Source: Phoronis australis (lineage: Eukaryota > Phoronida > Phoronidae). Taken from it: a stretch of 64,000 nucleotides of DNA. The notes beneath the pieces are model-generated. The model was not told where the DNA came from, did no database searches, and was given only the letters and a program-made list of their open reading frames with translations. Where the stretch lies: contig NMRA01000326.1 in NCBI GenBank assembly GCA_002633005.1, positions 418,070 through 482,069 of the forward strand. Reading direction: 5' to 3'. Position 1 is the stretch's first letter. Each line of letters begins with the position of its first letter. The translations under genes were made by a program, and so were the position numbers. Of this stretch, positions 48,901-60,900 are shown piece by piece.

Positions 48901-51900
48901 GTCGCTTTGCGAATTGCCAACTAGCATATGCGTGCACCCAAGGGAGCTCGGGGGGCGAATGCACAATGCATAGCTCTTGAATAAACCCCGTTTGCCTTTT
49001 TTTAGTAATAAGGTCCAAAACCCAAAAATTCGAGACCCCTGCATCCCAACATTTTAGGCTGGACGGCCGCATGTGGCGAAATTCTGGTTATTCCTGTGCC
49101 CTGCCCCCTTAACTCAGAATCCTAGATCAACACCTGAAATCCTTTAGACTTTTGTGTAATATGGTAACAGCAGCCGATTGTTTCATCAAACTCGTTTCAC
49201 TAAGCTCACAAAAACACATGTACAAGTGTAAAGACACGCCACTCAAGTTTTGCTTCCTGTTTTAGATGGCAAATGGGTGTACGAAAACAAAAATATTGAC
49301 ATAAAGAAAGGCGATCGAGTATATTATTGGATATACCAGGTTCGTTATGGCCTTGGAGAACAACTGACGAACCAGATGCACACCGTGTCAAAGGGAGGCA
49401 GTGGCAACACAGGCGGAAATACAGGTGGAAATACAGGTGGAAATACAGGTAAGAAGGCTGTGAGACGCGCAAGGAACAAAGTTAGGCATCGCTAAGTGTG
49501 CATAATTAAGCGTTAATGAAAAGTTGTTTCATGGTGCTTTGGGTAGAGGTTTGAATTGGTATGTTAGAGGAAAGGTTTCTTAAATATTGCCCTTAATTGG
49601 CGTTACAGCCACGGCAAAGCATTGAGACATATTTGATGTATTTACACGACTGCAAATTTAAAACCTTTTAGTTGAACGTTTTAGTTCAAACAATTTAATA
49701 TAAGAATGCGTTTTGTTTACATGATAAGTTTGATACTACTACGAAGTTAGTTGAGCGTAAGCTGTGTGTTCTCGTTCTAAGTGTTATTAGCAATGTTAAC
49801 CTGTTCAGTGTTCTAATGTATGGTTTATTTGGTTAAAAGCTGTTCCCACAACTAGTCTACAAATTCTGTAAAATACAAAATAGAATACTTTGTAAAATAT
49901 TTTGTAGGTGTATCTAGTCTTTGCTTTTGGCTGCCGTATTGTTCTACCATTCCGTTGATAGCAGAATACAGAAAAAGAAGTAGGCAGCTTCATGCCGAAA
50001 TTTACAGGCACGTCTGTGCCAGTGAGCGCGTGTGACAACTCATCACCTGTGGTCATTGCATGTACACTGTTAGGAAAGACACATTTTTAGATAAACTGAA
50101 ATATGAGGTTTGTAGGTGGCAACCTTCGACTTGTGTTGGACGAGCAGTTCAACGGAAATTCCCTGAACACAAACAACTGGGACTTTGAAGTCACCACCTG
50201 GGGAGGAGGTGTGAGTATACATGTGTGACCCACTAGGGGAGCTGTGAGTATATGTGCACGTGACGCAAGGTGTGGGCCGTCTATTTGGTATTGATCACGT
50301 GGGCTCAGTCAGTAAAATTGTCTTAACGCGAAAGCTCGTCAAAGTTCCTGACGAAAGTACCATCTTGCAATGTCTAGTACGGAATGATTCACTTTCCCCG
50401 GTGAAGGAATTTCCTGAAATAATTCACAGAATTCACGATATTTGAAATACGCAGCAAGGAAAAACTTTGTAGTCACCACAAAGTTTCTAATCTCCCTCCC
50501 ACTTAAATAAAGGCGCGCAGGCGATCACAGTCAGCTGACTAACAAGATCAACAGTAATAGTAGATTATCATGTGTGACTGCACTCCGAATCTGACAGCTC
50601 AGTAAGCGGGTCAAGTAAGCAATGTACAAAAAATAATTAATATATTTGAATATTACGACACCTTTATAACTATTTTTATATAGTTAGGACTTATACCAGT
50701 TGCCTCTTAATTGGAATGACTGCTGCTTACATGTAAGTCGTCATCATTTTGTTTACATCCAAAGTCAAAGGTCACATTTCCCGTATAAGGGAAATGTACT
50801 GCGTCTGTCTTGCAATACCAAATAAGGAGACAGACTTTGCATTGTGGGAGAAAAGTCTATGAAATGACAGGCAGTTGACAGATCATTTTTCGAAATTTGA
50901 AACCAAAAGAAAAATTCACAACAAAAATTCAAAAGCTTTACGCGCAAACCGTAAAGATGACTGGTGAGCAGGTTGAATTCTATCTCAGTAGCCCAGAGCC
51001 AATCTGAATTATGCAAATTAGTCTTTTTTTCGCGTTCCACGCATCTTCAAGCTTACGTAAACGTAATTATCAACTAATTGTTTTTCACCAACAGACGAAC
51101 ACATTCTTTGTGAACGTTTGAGCAATTACTTCCTGACGTTTCGTTATTATGCGTTCACAACAACACCAGACTATATAGAGCATGCGAGCATCACAGTGTT
51201 CTCCCATAACGAAGCCATTGCGGTATGTTCGAAGATTTCTTGTAATCGCCAACAGCTCTTTCGCGCCTAGTCTGAACGTTGTTCAAGATTGTTGATGTTG
51301 TTCTAGTAACGTTACAAATAGTCTACCTTTTGTGAGTGTTGCCTTCGGCCATTTGATGCAACTAATGACATGTCATGCTCGTTTCGAAAGTCGTCAATGA
51401 AAATTGTAAAGCATACACTCAACGAAAAAACTCGAACGTCGGGGTTCAGTGATCAACGTTCCCCTAACTCATTGAAGAAATCTGTAGAAAACATCAGCGA
51501 TAGTTTACTAATACGGTGACTTTGAAGACAACTTGTTGACTACAATAACAATCACAAATGCACGAAATTCTGTGAAGTAACATCAGATTTTCTATCACGG
51601 GAGAAGCAGCTTTTAGAAGTCATCAGTTGGGCCGTTTAAGTTTCCCACATGGGACAATATCGTTGGCCAAATTTTGATCTCCGTCAGCTCTCTTGTGTCA
51701 GTCTACGTCACAGCATAGAACTCTCGGACTGGATTGCCACGCGCGGCTGAGATTGTCACGTGCCTGCGTGGGTAGTTGTTTGCGGCTTCTTGCTGTAGAA
51801 TATAGGACTGAGGGTGTTGTTTTGGAACAGAAAAAAGCCAGCCGAGTTCACGGCCCAACTCATTGGTCCTGCAAGTCAGCGCTTGTTCTATGCTCAGATC

Positions 51901-54900
51901 GAGTGGAGCTTATATAGACTGGGTCGAGGGGGTTGTGGGTCGTGGGTCGAGTGGGTCGTGGCGGTCCACTAGGGGATTTTAGAACAATCCGTTTTGTACA
52001 AACGAAGTAAGTTTAGAACTGTTATCACCAAAAACTTCATCCGATCAAACTCTTTCTATATTTTTGCAATATTTAGCAGTTTTATGGCCCAGAAACGAAG
52101 GATTATCTGTTCGCGATTCGGAAAGTCGGGAAGCCGACCGTGGATACTACTGCTGCCGAGCTGATCGGTGAAGCCATGTACACGTATAATAATTTCGAAA
52201 GTTTGCAGTTTAGAAGACTATTGGCCCTTCGGAATATCGGCTCTTACCGGTGGGAATTGTATTTCCATCTTTTGGCTGCTCGGACAAAAAGCCCTTCGAA
52301 TTATTGACCCTTAGGACCCATGGCGTTAATGGTCCTATATTCACATGTTCAAATGCTTTCAGACATGAGCTAACGATCTTATTGCTCATTTCTCACATGT
52401 TTACACGCATAGCTTATTCCTCACATATTCATTCGCTTACAGACCATAGCTAATGGCCCTACTTCTCAGATATATTAACTCGCTTACAGACAATATTTAG
52501 CTAATGGCCCTATTCCTCACATATTCACTCACTTACAGACCACAGCTAATGTCCCTATTCCTCACATATATTAACTCGCTTACAGACAATATTTAGCTAA
52601 TGACCTCATTCCTCACATATTCACTCACTCACAGACCATAGCTAATGGCCCTATTCCTCACATATATTAACTCGCTTACAGACAATATTTAGCTAATGAC
52701 CTCATTCCTCACATATTCACTCACTTACAGACCATAGCTAATGGCCCTATTCCTCACATTAACTCGCTTACAGACAGTATTTAGCTAATGACCCTATTTT
52801 TCACATATTCTCTCACTTACAGACCATAGCTAATGGCCCTATTCCTCACATATATTAACTCGCTTACAGACAGTATTTAGCTAATGACCCTATTTTTCAC
52901 ATATTCACTCACTTACAGACCATAGCTAATGGCCCTATTCCTCACATATATTAACTCGCTTACAGACAATATTTAGCTAATGACCTCATTCCTCACATAT
53001 TCACTCGCTTACAGACCATAACTAATGGCCTTATTCCTCACATGTTTTCGTTCAATATTTTAATCAAACTAACGTGAAGTCAAAGCGGAACGAAATGAGC
53101 AAATTTTTGTCAGAAACGGAAAGTATTATTCATGATCAGTTGCTTTGAATGAGAACAGCGTTTTTTGGGTCCATTTGATAAACCGCAGTCACGATTTGAT
53201 TACTTTTCTTTTCAGAACAACGAATTTCAAATTTACACACCAGAAAAGAAAAACACCTTCGTAAAGGATGGGAAACTTTTTATAAAACCAGTAAGTCTCA
53301 GCTTAAACATTAAATGTACTCAATTTCTCTAGAATATTGTTTTAACTATGTGTTATCTACGTGTGCATGTAGTTTCTACGGCTTGTTGTCAATTTGTGCA
53401 ATGTTGTAACTGAGTGCTTGTTGAATGACGCTCGTAAGACTTCTGTGACGGAGTGCCATATACTTGTATAAGCCGATGGGATTTACTCTTCCGTATATCA
53501 GGCGAATTTCATAGGACACAATCGAATACTTAGAATAAAATGAACATTTTTGGCTGTCAATGGTTGCAATCATCGCCAGGGAGATGGTTAGATGGACTTT
53601 CAGTGAAGTGGTGAAGTTCCCGCCTTAGGCCACGTAATACGTCATCAATGTCATTTTGATGGTGATCGGATGCATTGACAGTCGAAGGCTAAGTACTCGA
53701 TTGTGTTCCATGAAATTTGCCTAATATTTGACTCACCAATTGGATGAAATTATTTTCTGAGCTTTTCTCTTCCTTTAGACTCTTACATCCGAAAGATTCG
53801 GGGAAGCATTTCTAACTTCTGGAGTATTGGATCTGAAAAGTAAGAATTTGAAACCATGAACATGATTAATGTATGCTAGATGCCGGTCAAAACGATACAT
53901 CTTTAGAAACTAAGGCTTATATCTTATGTGTTATGCAAATTGATTCATGCACCGAATATGTTCATAGGAGAAGGCATTAAGTGCGCACGTCATGTCTTCA
54001 ATTTCGGTGCATATCTTGTCTGAAAGAAAACAGTTGTTCAAAGCAATATAAAAGTAGCTAGTCGACACTACGTGACACATTGTTTCTTTCCTTTGATTAA
54101 TTACAAGTCGACACTACGTGACGCATTGTTTCTTTCCTTTGATTAATTACAAGTCGACACTACGTGACACATTGTTTCTTTCCTTTGATTAATTACAAGT
54201 CGACACTACGTGACACATTGTTTCTTTCCTTTGATTAATTACAAGTCGACACTACGTGACACATTGTTTCTTTCCTTTGATTAATTACAAGTCGACACTA
54301 CGTGACACATTGTTTCTTTCCTTTGATTAATTACAAGTCGACACTACGTGACACATTGTTTCTTTCCTTTGATTAATTACAAGTCGACACTACGTGACAC
54401 ATTGTTTCTTTCCTTTGATTAATTACAAGTCGACACTACGTGACACATTGTTTCTTTCCTTTGATTAATTACAAGTCGACACTACGTGACACATTGTTTC
54501 TTTCCTTTGATTAATTACAAGTCGACACTACGTGACACATTGTTTCTTTCCTTTGATTAATTACAAGTCGACACTACGTGACACATTGTTTCTTTCCTTT
54601 GATTAATTACAAGTCGACACTACGTGACGCATTGTTTCTTTCCTTTGATTAATTACAAGTTTTATAACTCGGTGTATTTAACGCCATTCTACGCACTGTT
54701 TTAACAATTTCGACATTTCACTATTCCGCATGGGCAGTGCACCATAGGGGCTCGGGGGGGGGAGGGGGCTATAGCCCCACGTTTTTCAGTGCTGCGTCGC
54801 CCATGTTCCAATACACCTTACTCTCACTCTCACGTTATTCCACTATTCCAACACACCGTACTCTCACTCTCACGTCATTTCACTATTCCGACACGTCTTA

Positions 54901-57900
54901 CTCTCACTCTACGTCATTTCACTATTCCGATACACCTTACTCTCACTCTCACGTCATTTCACTATTCCGCCACGTCTTTCTCTCGCTCTCACGTCATGTC
55001 ACTATTCCGACACACCTTACTCTCACTCTCACGTTATTCTACTATTCCGACACACCGTACTCTCACTCTCACGTCATTGCACTATTCCGCCACGTCTTAC
55101 TCTCGCTCTCACGTCATTTCACTATTCCGACACACCTTACTCTCACTCTCATGTCATTTCACTATTCCGACACGTCTTACTCTCACTCTAATAATAAATC
55201 CCGCTGTGAGGGGAATAGGGTCCGGGAAGGAAGAGTTATGCGCACGAGCAGGCGCGGGTCACATGTGCGTGATGAAGTCTTAGTGCCATGCTATTAGAAG
55301 AAAATAGCCGAAATTCGAAAGACTAGCTGTTACTTTTATATGTAGAAATCGAGAAGCTGTAAACGACAGCCTTAGATTTGGGAACATGTCTTCCCATGTA
55401 ACTGAACAGGACTAGTAATTGAGGACTTTAAAATGACATGACGCTCTTTTTGCAGAACTCTACGGGAAGTGTACGATGGGTGAAAATTGGGGATGTTTTA
55501 GAGAGGCCAAGTACGGTTTTATCTTGCCTACGATGTCTGGTAAAATCAACTCAAAGATTACTTTCAAATACGGTCGTGTAGAGGTCATGGCGAAGTTACC
55601 ACGTGGAGACTGGTTGTGGCCAGGTGAGTCGTAAGTACTTGGCCTCAAATTTACCTTTTGAGGTCTGGTTATGATGCGGTAAGCCATCAGTACTTGGCCT
55701 TAAATTTTCCTTGTGTGAACGCGTGCGTTCAGTAGCGCTAGGACTTACGCTAGAACGTAGCCAAAATCTAGCCAAAGTAACGTGTTTTCATATAAAATAC
55801 ACGGCAATATCTCACCCAATCACGCGAAATCTTGCTTTTTAGCAAGGTCCTAGCGTTAGTGAGCGAGAGGCTGGTTGTGGCCAGGTGAGTCATGAGTACG
55901 TGACCCTAAGTATACCTTGTGAGGTTTGTTTGTGACCGGGTGACTCATGAATACTTCATCGTAAATTTATCTTTTGAAGCCTGGTTGTGAACAGGTGAGT
56001 CATGAGTACTTGATCATGAATTTACCATGTGAGGTCTGGCTGTGACCAGGTGAGACATGAGAACTTGACCGTAATTTTTTTTGGATCGTACATTTGTCAG
56101 TTATAGACTGACTGTGACTGGGAAAGTCACGCTGGGCTGGATACCGTTGTTAGAGCGACGTTGATTCCACATGCATAAACGTAGAGACATTATTGACATA
56201 ACTAAACACGACTTCTTGATGCATCCTAATATCTTTGAGGTCTTTAATTGAAATGAACTATTAACACCATGATAACTACATGCCACTGAGTACGCCAAAT
56301 ATTAGTGCATTCTTTGGCAAATCCTCCCAAAAGCAGAAATCATGTTGCATTGGAAATGCTAACGAGATTTTAATAATTTGGAATCTCCTGAGCCCAGAGT
56401 CAAATCACTGCAGGGCCCGGGATCAAATACTTTTACTCAAAATCGAACTCAAAATTACTTTGGGGATTTTCTATTCTACTTTTGTGAAAACCCAAAAAAT
56501 GCCCGTTATTCTATGCTCGAGTATATAATGCCTTAAGGGGATGTTGCAAGAGGATTGTTTCTTTTTTGTTGGCATCATGGCAACACAAGTATAGCGTGGT
56601 GCAAGAGGAAGGTTTCACTTTGTTGGCACCATGGCAACACAAGTAAGGCGTGTTGCAAGAGGAAGGTTTCATTTTGTCAGCACCGTAGCAACATAAGTAC
56701 GGCGTGTTGCAAGAGGATGGTTTCACTTTGTCGCTATCATGGCAATATATTGTCGATTTGTCATTAAATTCAGCCAGCATGCACTCATTTCTCTTGGCTT
56801 TCAAGGGTTTTACGAGAGGTATAGCAAGCATTGTCACTTTCCCCCCAACAGTAAAACTACTGACCCCTGTTGGTGGGAATGGAACGTTGTTTTCTAAACG
56901 ATACGTTTAAATGAAAATATGCTGACCAAATGCTCCACAAATCACAGCGTGACGACATGGCAAACTGGTAAAACATGCTGTGAGATGCGTGCAGATAGGG
57001 TAAGCGGATAATACACATTATGAATAGTGTGCGGGAGATACATGCGTGAGAAACGTGCAGGTAGGGCATTAAGAGTAATATCGGTGGTGACAGGAATGCG
57101 CATACTGAGCAAATGGGTGATAGATGCCTCGAAGAGCTTGTGTACACGGCAGTAGGGTGCTAATCCGATGAGGAGACAAATGAAATAATGCAGATGTTTC
57201 AAGATTAAGCATTCAATTGATATTATATATACCTCCGGATATGGGTGCGTGTGTATGATTTCTGTCTTTCTGTTTCACTAAGTTCTTAATAAAGCAGATT
57301 CTCTTTTCGTTCTTTCCAGCTATTTGGCTCCTTCCTAGGCCTTCAAGTTATGGTGGATGGCCAAGATCTGGAGAAATAGATCTTGTTGAAAGTAGAGGTA
57401 AATAGGGTGGTTATGTTAAGTTAATTATATAAAATGTAGAATTTGGTTCTACCTGTAAGCTACTTTGGATCAAACGTTTCGACAGCCATGTCAAATATGA
57501 CGTAAACAGACACGGGCGGAGTCAAAGGTGACATATGTACATCAAGAAGCGCCGTGGAGGAGGTGTAACGGTCCCCTATCAATTTAACAATAAATGTGCA
57601 CCATATAATCTAGGCCGAACGGGCGATTCCCTGGCTCCGAAAAAGCATATTTATTCTTACCTCCATTTTAAAATGCTTCGGTCAGGTACAATAGTTTTCA
57701 AAATAATCTGGGCAACGCCAAAACTCCCCGTTGTCAGAATGAATTTCTGTTTTTTTTTAATTTCCTCTTCACAAACATTTCATTTTTCACATTATTTTCA
57801 CCAGACTTCGTCTTTTGTGGTGCTTAGTGGACTACTGTAAGTCCTCAATGAAAACATCCCAAAAGTACACGTGCTTGTTGCAGGCAACAGAGACTACGGC

Positions 57901-60900
57901 AACATCGGGATTCATCACATGGGATCCACCCTCCATTGGGGTACCAGCCCTGGTCAGAACCGCTGGGGGATGACACATAAGTCTTAGTGAGTAAACGATT
58001 CTGTCTGAGCTCAGGGATCCCATGTGGTTGTTGTGGCAATGATTGGCTTTGCTGGTTCCGTCGGGTCAACCGGCTAGGACAGCTGACTGGTTCTCGATGA
58101 CGACCTCCAGCTTTTAAATCAATCAGATGTCTTATAGGGTTGACGGAACCGGAGAAGTCAATCAAGTGCAACTATATTGTACCATGAACCTTTCCGTTAG
58201 AGGGGCATCTTTTGAAGATGTGGTGGGTTTGGTAACACTTTGTAATAATGTCACCAACCTTGGCTTGAATGTATTTGATGAATATGCATGGTAACCCTTT
58301 ATTGGATTTGTAGAAATACTACAAGTATTAGTATCGATGGCACACCTTTGATAAAGCCAACTCAGCGTATTAGCTTTATTCATGTCATTCTATTTTATGC
58401 GTGTTATGTTGTTGAAGAAGCAGTTGACAGAATTATTTGCAGTAGTTGCCATGGTAACTATTTTTGAACTTTCAAAACAGCGCTACTGCTCATTGGTGTT
58501 AGTAATTAGTTGATGCAAATCTAATACATTAGATGTATGCAGCTTTTATGTTGTTTTAAAAACGGCATATCAAAGTCTGTGTACAAGTTTTTGGGAGGGG
58601 CCACTTATGATTTAAGCAAGGTTGCCTGCCTTGGCTTCAAATGACTGTCCTCAAGCCTAGTAAAATTTGTGACCTTGACCGGATAATACGTGGTCATCAT
58701 AGTAACAATTAAGCTTACCAACACCAGTGAGGTTTACCAATGAGACAACTCAGGTACTTTTGGCAAGGTTGCCTTGTTCTAACGTGAAATGGCCCCCAAA
58801 CATAAAATTATTGATGATAACCACGACAACGGTGTATATTTCAGCTTGGAAACCCCTCAAGTTTCAAGGGAGGATCACTGTAAATACTTTGAACACGGTT
58901 CTATGCTTTTAGCATGTCATTCCCATCAAATTTAAAACTAACATTACCACAATGACTTATGAATTAAAACTTGAACGTTTTAGTAACGCACCTTCTGGTA
59001 AAACCTGGGCCGACGGAATGCATAAATACGTACTGGACTGGGATGAATCTGGAATCAGGTAGGTGTCTTAGCAACGTTAATAGATGAGTTTCACTTAGAA
59101 ATAAACACCAGACAAGTCAAGTGTCCATAGGTATGGATACAGAGTCAGTTCAAACGAATTTCAATACACCTACATAGGCTAGGGAGTCAGTACCGCCAGG
59201 TGTTAACAAGCGTGCATACTATGTCAGTCCAGTCTGGTGTCAATAGATCTGGATTAAGTCCAGTAAAGTATAAATGGGCCTTGAAACATATAGAAGAGAT
59301 GAACGTTTGGGGAAAATGTGTCAACTACCAATGCCTGATTTATCATCTGAAGACCGAAAAACTGGTGTCGATGGAGAGTGCAGGTTGAGGTTTGTCGACT
59401 GGAGATGGAAGAGAGTAAAACCGATATCGATCTCGGATAAAAACTGGTTGGTGGCGGGAGTGAACCTGGAGTCGACCGGTGCGAGGGTTACGCTCACAAT
59501 TTCTTGTCTCCCCACTTAATTAAACCTCTCTATGCCTATGGCGGGTGGTCAGTGCTATCGTCTGAACCGGGACGGCAAAGTTGAGTCAGACGGGTCTGAT
59601 GCAACAAGTCCTGGTAAAGCCAGCATAAGCACCTTTTGTGCGTAAACACTTTTGGAGGCCACCGTTATCTTTGACTGTGACCATCGACAAAACTGTCTTA
59701 ATTTTGTCGCCTGTCAGTCATGTTTTGCCAGTCCTTGTTTTTGAAAGTATTGTGGCTAATATCTAGACACTTTTGGATATTTTGCCGTCATTTTTAACAG
59801 AAATCCATCAGTGAATGGCTTCTGTAATGACACCCAGAGAGACGGGTTAGGTTGTCCAACAAAACTGCAAGAGCGGCCGTTCGGCGACCAGCAGGCTTAC
59901 GGACACTGGACCCATATGGCTGCGTCGTGAGCTTGATGCTGGACTCGTCTGGATTGTGTCTGCTTCTGAACATATGTTCAATCATTCTTTTAATGCCACT
60001 GATTTCTAGGTATGTGCCTCGTTGGAGACCCAGCGTGGACATTAACTCCATTTACTTTTAATTAAGACCATTTGCAATTGTTCATTAGACACATTACAGG
60101 TGGTTTCGTGACTTGAAAAGAAATGTCAGTTCATTAATGCTTATAAACAGGCTTTATAAGTTTTCTTTTCACGACCGGTCATTTTATGCGACAAACGTTG
60201 TCTCAAGCAATAACGAACTGCAAGTTGTTTGTTTCGTATCGAGCAGATTGTCCGACATTAGCTTGAAGAGTTGACAAAAAAGAGCGTTGGGTTGTTGGGG
60301 TGCTCTGTGATTCCATTACAAGTTCGGTGAACTTATACGTATTATAAAACTCGGGAAGTAAGGGTTTATAATTTCAAGGTAGCTGAGGTGAATCTTTGTA
60401 AATGTCTAGTATCAATTTATATTCTGTGCTTCTGAGCTGTTGTCGTTTCATACTTGTGTTTACGAACACGAAATGGAGACAACTCAAATCCAAGATAGTA
60501 ACCAACAAGTTGTTTGTCAGCATCGTTTGTTTCACATGTACATCCGTTGTATGTATTCTTATTTGTCAGGCGTCTTACTCTCAACGCATTCTATGTAGAC
60601 TTGGTCAGATTTCCACAACAGGTTCAAATATCGACTGGCATCTTTCAGAACGTACGTGGATGGTGTACAGGTTCTCAATGTGCGTACACCCAGTCAGGGG
60701 TACTACAGATGGGGAAACTTCCCTGAGGGCAATGTTTGGGGTTCCGGATCCAAGGCGGCACCTTTTGACAAGCCGGTTAGTTTATGTTGCGAATATTCAA
60801 TTCACTTAATATAAACTCGCAATCCGAGGTGAACTTTAGATTTAGACCACTTACTGGTATAAACTCAACTTATTTCTTATTACTCAAATGGTATGTGACT

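Noticed and set aside
48860-49070. Transposon end starting agtggcggat
   Set aside because: Such a start is common in animal repeats, but no partner end or duplication could be found.
54737-55297. Open frame of 186 codons with periodic Ser-His-Thr peptide
   Set aside because: It is the translation of a 40-41-bp minisatellite; another frame over the same repeat is also open.
59794-60061. Overlapping frames on both strands
   Set aside because: No domain or splice evidence; inside the intron between exons 10 and 11.
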